The notes beneath the pieces are model-generated. The model searched no databases and was not told the origin of the DNA. It saw only the letters and a program-made list of their open reading frames with translations. From assembly GCF_000753735.1 (NCBI RefSeq), contig NZ_JPIN01000008.1, positions 174,250 to 238,249 on the forward strand: a stretch of 64,000 nucleotides of DNA, written 5' to 3'. The DNA is from Pseudidiomarina atlantica. Lineage in GTDB: Bacteria; Pseudomonadota; Gammaproteobacteria; Enterobacterales; Alteromonadaceae. Positions within the stretch are counted from its first letter, which is position 1; each line of letters opens with the position of its first letter. Positions 57,237-64,000 of the stretch are shown one piece after another. Made by a program: the position numbers and the translations under genes.

Positions 57237-57937
57237 TGACGATGAGCACCTGTGTCGAACTCAAGCAGCTTGAGTTTCGCTGGCCGGGTGCTCAGTCCGC
57301 TCTGCTGAGCATCCCAGAACTTACTTTGGCGCGTGGTGAACGCGTTATTCTGCGTGGTGCCAGCGGTAGCGGCAAATCGACCCTGCTGAGTTTAATCGCT
57401 GGAATCCACACCGCGGGCCCCAGACAAGTACAAGTGCTCGGACACGATCTTGCCCAACTTAGCCAGCATCAGCGCGATCGTTTGCGCGCTAACGAAATCG
57501 GTTATATTTTCCAGCAGTTCAATTTACTCCCTTACTTATCTGCTGTCGCCAACGTCACCATGGCCTGTCAATTTGCCCCAGCAAGACGCGCGAGACTAGC
57601 TGATGCAGATCGGGAAGCCAGCGCTCGGCAACTGCTGACCAGATTAGGTCTCACCTATGCCCAACAGCAGCAACCGGCGCAGCAACTGAGTGTCGGCCAA
57701 CAACAACGTGTGGCAGCAGCCCGCGCATTATTGGGGTCGCCTGCGCTTATTATTGCTGACGAGCCGACTTCAGCGTTAGATCAAGGCCATCGTGATGAGT
57801 TCATCAAGTTACTTTTTGAGGCCTGCGATGCACAACAAACGACTTTGTTGTTTGTCACTCACGACGCAACATTAGTGCCACTGTTCCCCCGCGCTATCGA
57901 GCTTGATGAGATCAATCAGGCGGTGACAAATGTTTAA
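57236..57937 (+). CDS. LolD/MacB-type ABC transporter ATPase
   Basis: A 233-residue ABC ATPase. Walker A is GASGSGKSTL (41-50), the signature is LSVGQQQRVAAARALL and Walker B LIIADEPTSALD, typical of the MacB/LolD class. It pairs with the following FtsX-type permease, whose gene overlaps its end by eight bases. A second in-frame ATG lies two codons downstream. Together with the DUF3299 gene it forms a three-gene unit seen in other marine gammaproteobacteria, sometimes linked to metals. Confidence 0.88.
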   Translation: MTMSTCVELKQLEFRWPGAQSALLSIPELTLARGERVILRGASGSGKSTLLSLIAGIHTAGPRQVQVLGHDLAQLSQHQRDRLRANEIGYIFQQFNLLPYLSAVANVTMACQFAPARRARLADADREASARQLLTRLGLTYAQQQQPAQQLSVGQQQRVAAARALLGSPALIIADEPTSALDQGHRDEFIKLLFEACDAQQTTLLFVTHDATLVPLFPRAIELDEINQAVTNV

Positions 57938-59198
57938 GTTGGCGTGGGCAAGCTTATGGAATCGTCGTGGCAGTGTCTGGTTAACAGTCCTTGCCATCGC
58001 AGTGAGTACGTTGTTATTGCTTGGTGTTGAGCGCATTCGGGTACAGACTCAAGATAACTTCGCCAATACCATTTCCGGCACCGATTTGATCGTGGGTGCT
58101 CGCACCGGCTCGACCGAATTGTTACTCAGCAGCGTGTTTCATATCGGTAACTTATCCAACACCATGAGCTGGCAAAGCTACTCCTATTTACAAGAGTTGC
58201 CCGGCGTTGCTTGGCACATTCCGATGGCCATGGGCGACAGCGTGCAAGGCTTACCCGTCATTGCAACCAACGACAGCTTGTTTGACTATTTCCGCTACGG
58301 CAATAAACGACCACTTGAATTTGCCGCTGGGCACAATTTTGCCGCGGCCAACGAAGTAACCGTTGCGGTACTCGGCGCTGAAGCGGCAAGCGAACTTGGC
58401 CTGCGCGTTGCCGATGATTTAGTGATCGCGCATGGCACAGGTGAAATTAGCTTTAGTAACCATGAAGCTCATCCGTTTAAAGTCGTTGGAGTATTAGCTG
58501 CGACTGGAACGCCTATCGATCGTGGCGTCTTTATTCCGCTTGCCGGTCAGGGATTGGTGCACGGGGATTACTTACCCGCAGACGTACATGGGCATGACGA
58601 CAGCCATGAACATGAGCACGGGCATGCTCATAACGAACCGCCGGTTTACACCCTAAGCGCGGTGTTGCTTGGCCTTGAGAACCCTGCACTCGCCTTGCGT
58701 CTACAACGCACAGTAAATACCTATAAAGCTGAGGCCCTTTCCGCCATCATGCCAGGCTTAGCCTTGCAGAACTTCTGGCGCACTCTAAGCCTATTCGAAC
58801 GCGCACTTGTTACCATTTCAGGTCTAGTTGTAGTGACCGGCTTACTGGGTATGTTGACCACGCTCCTAGCGAGCTTACGTGAACGCCGTCGCGAAATGGC
58901 GGTCTTAAGAGCTATAGGTGCAGGACCGATTACTATCCTTGGCCTCTTGGTATTCGAGGCATTACTGGTTACCCTTGGCGGCACCTTGCTCGGCACCCTC
59001 GGTCTCTACGCAGTGCTGTTATTCGGTGCTGACTTATTACAATCAACCTTGGGTATTCAAGTCACCGCAAGCCTCCTAACAAAACGGGAATTGGCCTTGT
59101 TGGGCGCAATTATCGCGGCGGCAATTCTTTTAAGTTTATATCCAGCGTGGCGCGCTTATCGCAATGCGCTTGCTGACGGACTAACGGTGAAAATATGA
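57930..59198 (+). CDS. MacB/FtsX-type ABC permease with a histidine-rich periplasmic loop
   Basis: A 422-residue permease of the FtsX/MacB class. The first helix (about 15-33) is followed by a large periplasmic MacB-core domain (about 35-270), and three C-terminal helices (ALVTISGLVVVTGLLGMLTT, LLVFEALLVTLGGTLLGTLG and near LLGAIIAAAILLSLYPAWRA). Seven histidines occur in residues 220-234 (HGHDDSHEHEHGHAH), inside the periplasmic domain. Such a stretch suggests binding of zinc, copper or nickel. Whether it transports, extrudes or senses metal is inference. Confidence 0.85.
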   Translation: MFKLAWASLWNRRGSVWLTVLAIAVSTLLLLGVERIRVQTQDNFANTISGTDLIVGARTGSTELLLSSVFHIGNLSNTMSWQSYSYLQELPGVAWHIPMAMGDSVQGLPVIATNDSLFDYFRYGNKRPLEFAAGHNFAAANEVTVAVLGAEAASELGLRVADDLVIAHGTGEISFSNHEAHPFKVVGVLAATGTPIDRGVFIPLAGQGLVHGDYLPADVHGHDDSHEHEHGHAHNEPPVYTLSAVLLGLENPALALRLQRTVNTYKAEALSAIMPGLALQNFWRTLSLFERALVTISGLVVVTGLLGMLTTLLASLRERRREMAVLRAIGAGPITILGLLVFEALLVTLGGTLLGTLGLYAVLLFGADLLQSTLGIQVTASLLTKRELALLGAIIAAAILLSLYPAWRAYRNALADGLTVKI

Positions 59199-59683
59199 AG
59201 TGGTTAGGAATAATTTTGTTTGCTATCACGGGCTTGGTTTTGAGTGCAGCGATCCCTGCGCAAGACGCTACCGAGATAGAATGGAAAGATCTTGTACCTG
59301 AGGGCTATACGCCACCGCCAGTGCGTAGCCAAGCTTATTACGACATGAACCCTGAAGCCATGGGCCAGCCCGAACTTAATGCGCCCGTCGTTGAAGCCTT
59401 AGATGGCAAAAAAGTAAGAATTCCTGGCTTCGTTGTGCAACTCCAAGCAGAAGACAGCAAAGTGATCGAATTTTTATTAGTCCCTTATGAGGGAGCCTGC
59501 ATTCATGTGCCGCCGCCGCCACCTAATCAGGTCGTGTTGGTGCGCTTTGCCGACGGCTACCCGATCCGCCAAGCCTTTAATCCAGTTTGGGTTGAAGGCA
59601 CCATCAAGGTTGAACGCGCCGATGGTGACTTAGCTGTGGTCGCCTATCAGATGGATGCAGTAGAAGTGACACCATACATGTAG
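59195..59683 (+). CDS. DUF3299 family exported protein
   Basis: A 162-residue protein with a signal peptide (about 1-22), probably periplasmic. It contains the family signature EGACIHVPPPPPNQ (99-112) with a conserved Cys and His, and a C-terminal OB-like region (AFNPVWVEGTIKVERAD). Function is unknown. Its gene overlaps the permease end by four bases, and a strong terminator follows 8 bases after its stop, so it closes the ppa-ABC transcript. Confidence 0.85.
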   Translation: MKWLGIILFAITGLVLSAAIPAQDATEIEWKDLVPEGYTPPPVRSQAYYDMNPEAMGQPELNAPVVEALDGKKVRIPGFVVQLQAEDSKVIEFLLVPYEGACIHVPPPPPNQVVLVRFADGYPIRQAFNPVWVEGTIKVERADGDLAVVAYQMDAVEVTPYM

Positions 59684-59690
59684 GATGTAA

Positions 59691-59716
59691 AAAAACGCGC
59701 CCGAGGGCGCGTTTTT
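59691..59716. terminator. Strong bidirectional terminator
   Basis: AAAAACGCGCCC (59691-59702) pairs with GGGCGCGTTTTT (59705-59716), an uninterrupted GC-rich stem with A and T runs on both sides. It ends the DUF3299 transcript on the plus strand and the TIGR04219 barrel gene on the minus strand. Confidence 0.92.
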
Positions 59717-60465
59717 CAGAAGTGGAACTCAATACCTAAAAACGGACCTGAATACTCGAGGTCAGTATAAATCTCATCAAGATCATCCAATTCAATATTG
59801 AATACACGATAGCCAAGCTGCAAATTCACATCAACCGCAAGGTTTTCGACCGGTCGATACTCAATACCAAACTCGTAATCTTCGACTTTTGAATCATCAA
59901 TGCTGATGGCGTTGGCAACGCCAAAAACGGTGAGCTGTGTCGCCGGAATCCCGACTCTCAGTTGACTGTACAAGGTCGGAATCCAACCATCAGTATCAGC
60001 AGCCTGTAATGAATTTTGATTGCGCAGTTCAACAACACCTTCGACACGCTTGGCGGTGGCACCTAAATCGAAGGTTAGTAGGTCATTATCAAACAGTTCG
60101 TAATACAAAGTGTAATCAGTATGGCTAAAGTCAGCGGTATAGTTCAGTGAAGTATTGGCCGCATAGCTATTACCAAAAAACTCAAAACTTTCAGTGAGCA
60201 CTTGGCTGCCATCGTTGCGCAACTGGTTATAACGAACTTTAGCGTTAGGAATCAACGGGATCGGATGCTCCAAGGCGATGTAATAACTCTGTTGTTGTTC
60301 ATCGCTAAACGCAAAGTTTGGATTGTCACTATTGGAGCCGAAGCTGCCTTCGGTTTCCGCTTGCCAGATTTGTGCACCGGTGTAGACGCCAAACACGGTA
60401 TCCGCGCTTACCGGAGCAATAAATGCTGCTGCACTTAGCAGCGCAGTCATCGATAACTTCTTCAT
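59716..60465 (-). CDS. TIGR04219 family outer-membrane beta-barrel protein
   Basis: A 249-residue protein with a signal peptide (cleavage near VSADT, residue 22) and amphipathic strands ending in an aromatic residue (GIEFHF), an outer-membrane barrel. The opening FGVYTGAQIWQAETEGSFG and the ending YSGPFLGIEFHF fit the TIGR04219 family. Function is not known. It lies 12 bases downstream of the PCu(A)C gene on the same strand and may be co-transcribed. Confidence 0.85.
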   Translation of the reverse strand: MKKLSMTALLSAAAFIAPVSADTVFGVYTGAQIWQAETEGSFGSNSDNPNFAFSDEQQQSYYIALEHPIPLIPNAKVRYNQLRNDGSQVLTESFEFFGNSYAANTSLNYTADFSHTDYTLYYELFDNDLLTFDLGATAKRVEGVVELRNQNSLQAADTDGWIPTLYSQLRVGIPATQLTVFGVANAISIDDSKVEDYEFGIEYRPVENLAVDVNLQLGYRVFNIELDDLDEIYTDLEYSGPFLGIEFHF

Positions 60466-60477
60466 TGGCTTTCCCTA

Positions 60478-60906
60478 TTATTTGATCGGACGCACTTCGG
60501 CAACGACATCTTGTGCTGGTGCGCCTTCAAATTGTAGCTGAAAAGCCACTTGCTCTCCGACTCTAAACGGATTTTTTACACCAAAGAACATAACGTGATA
60601 ACTGCCCGGCTGAAAAGTGACCGTTTCGCCAGCCGCAATTTCCAATCTAGGCACGCGTTGCATACGCATCATGCCCTCGTCATTCATGGTATGAGTGTGA
60701 ATTTCTGCGGCACGCGAGGCCTCGCTTGTAACGCCAATAAGAGTGACGGTTGTTGCACCTTCATTGGTTAATACCACATAGCCTGCGCCATTTTCAGTAC
60801 CGGGGATCGTTGGTTTCACCCATGCGTCTGATACTGTCACGTCAGCTGCGTGCGCACTGCCCATTATTAACAGTGCGCTTGCTAAAAAAATGCCCCATTT
60901 ATTCAT
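60478..60906 (-). CDS. Periplasmic copper chaperone PCu(A)C
   Basis: A 142-residue exported protein (signal peptide 1-20, cleavage near AHAAD) of the DUF461/PCu(A)C family. Copper ligands are seen as His70, Met82, His104 and Met106, with the typical 21-residue spacing between Met82 and His104-x-Met106 (YHVMFFG). It delivers Cu(I) to the CuA or CuB centres of cytochrome oxidases in relatives. No oxidase or Sco gene is adjacent here. Confidence 0.92.
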   Translation of the reverse strand: MNKWGIFLASALLIMGSAHAADVTVSDAWVKPTIPGTENGAGYVVLTNEGATTVTLIGVTSEASRAAEIHTHTMNDEGMMRMQRVPRLEIAAGETVTFQPGSYHVMFFGVKNPFRVGEQVAFQLQFEGAPAQDVVAEVRPIK

Positions 60907-60948
60907 CGGTTACCGTACCTTGCTCTAGGATAAATTACGTTACCTAGT

Positions 60949-61260
60949 TTACACAGCTTTTGGACGTTTTCGCACCAGTAAATAAATAATTCCGAATAGC
61001 AGTAGATAGGGCCACAACCAGCTAAATAGCACTGCTACTAGAGCTACTGCTGCAACGACCATAGCAACAGCAACACTGCCACCCACAGCTACGACTAGAG
61101 CAAAGGCACCCAGCACTACAGCTAGCATGACCAAACCTGTTATTCCGATGCTAACGACTAATCCGATAACAGCACCTAGTAACCCCAGCACTTCGTCACC
61201 AAATAAAGCTAACGCAATAATACCTGCTAAAACCCATAACCACGTCGATTGCTTTTTCAT
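60949..61260 (-). CDS. Small polytopic membrane protein, PspG-like
   Basis: A 103-residue, almost wholly hydrophobic protein with three or four membrane segments and a basic C-terminus (YLLVRKRPKAV). The first half is leucine/isoleucine/glycine-rich; the end (WPYLLLFGIIYLLVRK) resembles the end of phage shock protein PspG, but similarity in such composition is weak evidence. GAGGACAAAG precedes the ATG at 61260, which I use rather than the longer open frame. A near-consensus sigma-54 promoter (61307-61323) fits a stress-induced envelope role. Family assignment is uncertain. Confidence 0.6.
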   Translation of the reverse strand: MKKQSTWLWVLAGIIALALFGDEVLGLLGAVIGLVVSIGITGLVMLAVVLGAFALVVAVGGSVAVAMVVAAVALVAVLFSWLWPYLLLFGIIYLLVRKRPKAV

Positions 61261-61306
61261 CTTTGTCCTCACTATCAACTTATACAATGTTGTTTGATAG
61301 AAGTGA

Positions 61307-61323
61307 TGCAGATATCGTGCCAA
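61307..61323 (-). promoter_or_regulatory. Near-consensus sigma-54 promoter
   Basis: On the minus strand TTGGCACGATATCTGCA fits the consensus YTGGCACGRNNNTTGCW with one mismatch, and the invariant GG and GC are exactly ten bases apart. It predicts a start of transcription near 61296, giving a 36-base leader before the small membrane protein gene at 61260. The matches are seen; activity is inferred. Confidence 0.65.
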
Positions 61324-61333
61324 CAATTTTTAT

Positions 61334-61368
61334 ACTGTTAAAACAGTCGCTTATTGGCAACTTATTGG
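61334..61368. repeat. Palindrome and direct repeats upstream of the sigma-54 promoter
   Basis: ACTGTTAAAACAGT (61334-61347) is a perfect 6-2-6 palindrome. CTTATTGG occurs at 61350-61357 and 61361-61368, an 11-base period. They lie between the -24 element and the TonB-receptor terminator, where an enhancer-binding protein could bind. Confidence 0.45.
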
Positions 61369-61380
61369 AGTAGGACATAA

Positions 61381-61407
61381 AAAAACCGCCACAATGTGGC
61401 GGTTTTT
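61381..61407. terminator. Intrinsic terminator after the TonB-dependent receptor gene
   Basis: AAAAACCGCCAC (61381-61392) pairs with GTGGCGGTTTTT (61396-61407), loop AAT. Runs of A and T on both sides give a U tract for either direction. It ends the minus-strand receptor gene, whose stop is at 61431. Confidence 0.92.
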
Positions 61408-61430
61408 ACTAAGTGTGACAGTTTGCTGTA

Positions 61431-63842
61431 TCAGAAGCGATAAGTCACTTCTGCGTAGTAGTAACCACCATTGAAGCCAAACGGAGCATTGGTGTTTGGA
61501 TACATGAAGATGCCGTTGAACTGGCTCTCTGGCCGTTGCTTGTCTGGGTATTCATCAAACAAGTTCTGCACACCCGCACTCACTGAGAGTTGGTCAGTTA
61601 ATAGATAGCGCGCAGAAATATCCGCTACCCACTTAGCGCCAAACTCAGTACGCACTCCTTGTGAGTTCTCTAGCACATAGTCACCGAAATAATTAAAGGC
61701 AACGCGGGTTTCAAGATCGCCAAGATCATGCGTAAACGAGAGACTGCCGCTATTGCGTGGCACCGAGCGTGTCATACGCGTACGTTCAACACCGTCGAAC
61801 AGATTCTCTTCAAGCCCGTCCAGTAGCGCCGGTAGATTTACGTCGTCAATCTCAGTTTTGTTGTAACCATAGGCTAATTGTGCGCGCAGCGAACCCCACT
61901 CATCAAGCTGGTAGGTTTGCGCAGCAACCACATCTACGCCGCGGCTCGTGGTATCGACGGCATTGACAAAGAAGCGCGCGTTATCTGCGCCGCTCGCTGC
62001 CAGGGCTGCCGCGACCGCAGGAGAGTCATCGGGACTCACGTCACCCGATAGGATGATGCGATCATCAATGGCAATCTGGAAGGCATCGATGGTCAACGTG
62101 AAGCCATCGTAGCTATTGTAAACTAAACCAGCACTGAAGCTTTGCGATTCTTCTGGGTCTAAACCTTCAATACCCAGTTCTTGCGCAACCGTACTGATAT
62201 TGTTGAAAGTACCGCTTTGCTCTGGCTGCAAGCCATCACCGCGATCGACAAACAAGGTCGAGATGTTAGAGAAGTACAACTGCTGTACGCTTGGAGCTCG
62301 GAAGCCGGTGTTCGCAGTTGCCCGCAACGCCCATTGATCATTGAAGTCATAGCGCCCAGACACCTTCCAACTGGTATTGCTGCCGAAGTCCGAGTAATCT
62401 TCGTAACGCACTGCTGCGCCCCATTGAAAATCAGGGGTTAGCATATTCTCAACTTCTAGATAGATACCAGTGTTATCACGCGATTGGTCGACTTCAGACT
62501 CAGGTTTGAAGCCAGTGAAGCCTTGGCTACCAGCAGCACGACCGTCATAGCCGCCGTCAATGTAGGATGCTTCTTCACCAGCACCGATTGCATAGGTGTT
62601 TTCACGATAGCTAACACCAAAGGCGACCGCCAAGTCAGAGTTGTTCACAAACGGGATAAAACGGGAGAAATCCACAGTTGCATTGACTTCATCGTTACTC
62701 AAAGTACCGGCGTCAAATTCTGTTTGTGAGCTAGGTCCAATAGACGCGTTAAGAGAATTTTCGAGGCGGTATTGGAACTCACTTTCACCGTAACCTGCAC
62801 TAGCATCGACGCTCCACTCACCGAGCATAAAACGATAGCCGGCATAAAATGAACTATCTTGTGTCTCTGGGCTTAACAGTGGCAGGAAGCCATCTGGGTA
62901 AATTTCTGGAATATTGCGGCTGTCTAGTGCACGACGGTAGAATGCACCTGATTGTGAGGTGCGATCGCTCACACCACCAAAGGCATAGAGTTCGCCTTCA
63001 CCAACAGTTACTGCAGAGTTAAAGAACACTGACTTATTTTCAAACTCGGCATCACCGACATGGTGGCTAAGACGATCAAAAGTTGCTTCACGTGGATCTA
63101 ATTCACCATCTACCAAAGGATATTGCTGGCGTGGATCCAGACCAGCACGGTTGGTTTTGTTCTTATGGTGGTATTCAGCTGCAACGGTGAAGAAACCGTC
63201 AGTGCCAAATTCAAAGCCAACATTGCCGTGTACTTTGTACTGTTCGCCGTCACCTTCATAGGTTTGTCCAGTGTTAGCGGTAATTGAACCGCCCTCACGT
63301 TGATCTTTTAGTACGATGTTAATAACACCGGCGATCGCATCAGAACCATACAGGGCTGCAGCACCATCACGCAGCACTTCAATACGCTTGATAGCAGAAA
63401 TAGGGATGGCGTTTAAATCAACGTTCGAACTACCACGACCCGTGGTGCCGTTTAAATGCACCAAGGCGCTCATGTGACGACGCTTACCGTTTACCAATAC
63501 CAACGTGTGATCAGGAGATAAACCGCGCAATGACGCCGGACGCACGGCGTCAGAACCATCCGTGATCGATGAAGTAGGGAAGTTAAAACTTGGTACTGCG
63601 TACTGCAGTGCCCGCGCGGTCTCGGTAATGCCACTGGCGGCCAGTTCATCCCCAGAAATTACATCAACAGGAGCAGTACCATCCGTCGCCGTTCGCATTT
63701 CCAAACGCGAACCAATGACCTGAATCCGCTCTTCTGCTTCGACTTCTGAGTTCTCATCTTGAGCGAACGCCGGGGCTACGGTGGCGCTCAACGGAAGTGT
63801 GCCTAGCCCTATCATTGCAAGTAAAACTTTATTCTTATTCAT
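61431..63842 (-). CDS. TonB-dependent outer-membrane receptor
   Basis: An 803-residue receptor for TonB-driven uptake across the outer membrane. The signal peptide ends near AFAQD (residue 28), and a TonB-box-like EERIQVIGSR follows. The plug domain (about 50-175) has SLRGLSPDHTLVLVNGKRRH and RIEVLRDGAAALYGSDAIAGVINIVL. A 22-strand type barrel ends in the aromatic YYAEVTYRF. GAGG lies five bases before the ATG. No neighbour or metal-type regulator box tells the substrate; siderophore, vitamin or saccharide are possible. Confidence 0.93.
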   Translation of the reverse strand: MNKNKVLLAMIGLGTLPLSATVAPAFAQDENSEVEAEERIQVIGSRLEMRTATDGTAPVDVISGDELAASGITETARALQYAVPSFNFPTSSITDGSDAVRPASLRGLSPDHTLVLVNGKRRHMSALVHLNGTTGRGSSNVDLNAIPISAIKRIEVLRDGAAALYGSDAIAGVINIVLKDQREGGSITANTGQTYEGDGEQYKVHGNVGFEFGTDGFFTVAAEYHHKNKTNRAGLDPRQQYPLVDGELDPREATFDRLSHHVGDAEFENKSVFFNSAVTVGEGELYAFGGVSDRTSQSGAFYRRALDSRNIPEIYPDGFLPLLSPETQDSSFYAGYRFMLGEWSVDASAGYGESEFQYRLENSLNASIGPSSQTEFDAGTLSNDEVNATVDFSRFIPFVNNSDLAVAFGVSYRENTYAIGAGEEASYIDGGYDGRAAGSQGFTGFKPESEVDQSRDNTGIYLEVENMLTPDFQWGAAVRYEDYSDFGSNTSWKVSGRYDFNDQWALRATANTGFRAPSVQQLYFSNISTLFVDRGDGLQPEQSGTFNNISTVAQELGIEGLDPEESQSFSAGLVYNSYDGFTLTIDAFQIAIDDRIILSGDVSPDDSPAVAAALAASGADNARFFVNAVDTTSRGVDVVAAQTYQLDEWGSLRAQLAYGYNKTEIDDVNLPALLDGLEENLFDGVERTRMTRSVPRNSGSLSFTHDLGDLETRVAFNYFGDYVLENSQGVRTEFGAKWVADISARYLLTDQLSVSAGVQNLFDEYPDKQRPESQFNGIFMYPNTNAPFGFNGGYYYAEVTYRF

Positions 63843-63950
63843 AGCTACCTCGACTTGTCTATTACAGCTTATAGTCAGTTAAGGATAGCAATAGATCAGA
63901 ATTTCAGTTAGTTGACTTTAGTCTAAGGTAGATCGGAAGAGCTGAAGAGC

Positions 63951-63978
63951 CGTTATTCGTTATTCGTTAACCGTTAGA
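63951..63978. repeat. Tandem heptanucleotide repeats CGTTANN
   Basis: Four consecutive heptamers at 63951, 63958, 63965 and 63972 read CGTTATT, CGTTATT, CGTTAAC and CGTTAGA. A tandem octamer GAAGAGCT/GAAGAGCC precedes them at 63936-63951. They lie upstream of the receptor gene at the window edge. The rest of 63843-64000 holds the receptor's leader, with no further gene visible. Confidence 0.6.
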
Positions 63979-64000
63979 GGGAAGCACCACGACCTCACCC

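Noticed and set aside
1..64000. Defence island, prophage, integron or CRISPR content
   Set aside because: No integrase, transposase, restriction, Cas or phage structural genes were found; the gene content is core throughout.

Overview
The window looks like a chromosomal housekeeping segment of a marine gammaproteobacterium of the Alteromonadales, most likely near Idiomarina/Pseudidiomarina. This is inferred from gene order (metK-tkt-epd-pgk-fba, lptD-surA-pdxA-rsmA-apaG-apaH, sfsA-dksA-gluQ-pcnB-folK-panB-panC), from PanP replacing PanD, and from the outer-membrane protein families present; no database search was possible. I see no tRNA, rRNA, CRISPR array, insertion sequence or prophage. Coding density is very high and no gene-free stretch exceeds 300 bases.

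Layout: 1-2.4 kb holds a partial DUF47/PhoU-like gene, a TerC-family membrane protein and a DUF481 outer-membrane protein. 2.5-12.1 kb (minus strand) holds central carbon metabolism (fba, pgk, epd, tkt), metK, a zinc alcohol dehydrogenase and an M1 aminopeptidase. 12.1-14.8 kb (plus) is rsmE-gshB-yqgE-ruvX. A PIN-PhoH ATPase (minus) and rapA-rluA (plus) follow. 19.7-21.5 kb (minus) holds djlA and an AmgK-like protein that has lost its kinase catalytic residues. 21.6-28.2 kb (plus) is the lptD-surA-pdxA-rsmA-apaG-apaH operon. 28.1-37.5 kb holds tyrS, mepM-anmK, pepQ, erpA, a coiled-coil membrane protein, hemJ, pyrB and hemL. 37.5-43.6 kb (minus) holds mrcB, hrpB and pepB. 43.7-49.4 kb (plus) is sfsA-dksA-gluQ-pcnB-folK-panB-panC, meeting panP head-on. 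51.1-55.5 kb (minus) is mpl-ubiX-yadG-yadH and a TrmB-like methyltransferase. 55.7-59.7 kb (plus) is fbp, then ppa coupled to an ABC exporter-type pair and a DUF3299 protein. 59.7-63.8 kb (minus) holds an outer-membrane barrel, a PCu(A)C copper chaperone, a small membrane protein and a TonB-dependent receptor.

The genes connect in several ways. epd and pdxA both belong to the DXP-dependent vitamin B6 route. panB, panC and panP together make pantothenate, with beta-alanine from aspartate. lptD/surA, mrcB/mepM/mpl/anmK and the barrel proteins build, recycle and maintain the envelope. fba, pgk, epd, tkt and fbp form the glycolytic/gluconeogenic and pentose core.

No obviously new multi-gene system stands out. 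The most interesting signals are: (1) the AmgK-like pseudokinase without a MurU partner; (2) a near-consensus sigma-54 promoter driving a small PspG-like membrane protein; (3) pcnB probably starting at AUU, as in E. coli; (4) a histidine-rich loop in an ABC permease whose operon is translationally coupled to ppa; (5) a hairpin plus oligo-U immediately before the tkt start codon; (6) tandem CGTTANN heptamers at the right edge, next to a 13-mer identical to a sequencing adapter core.
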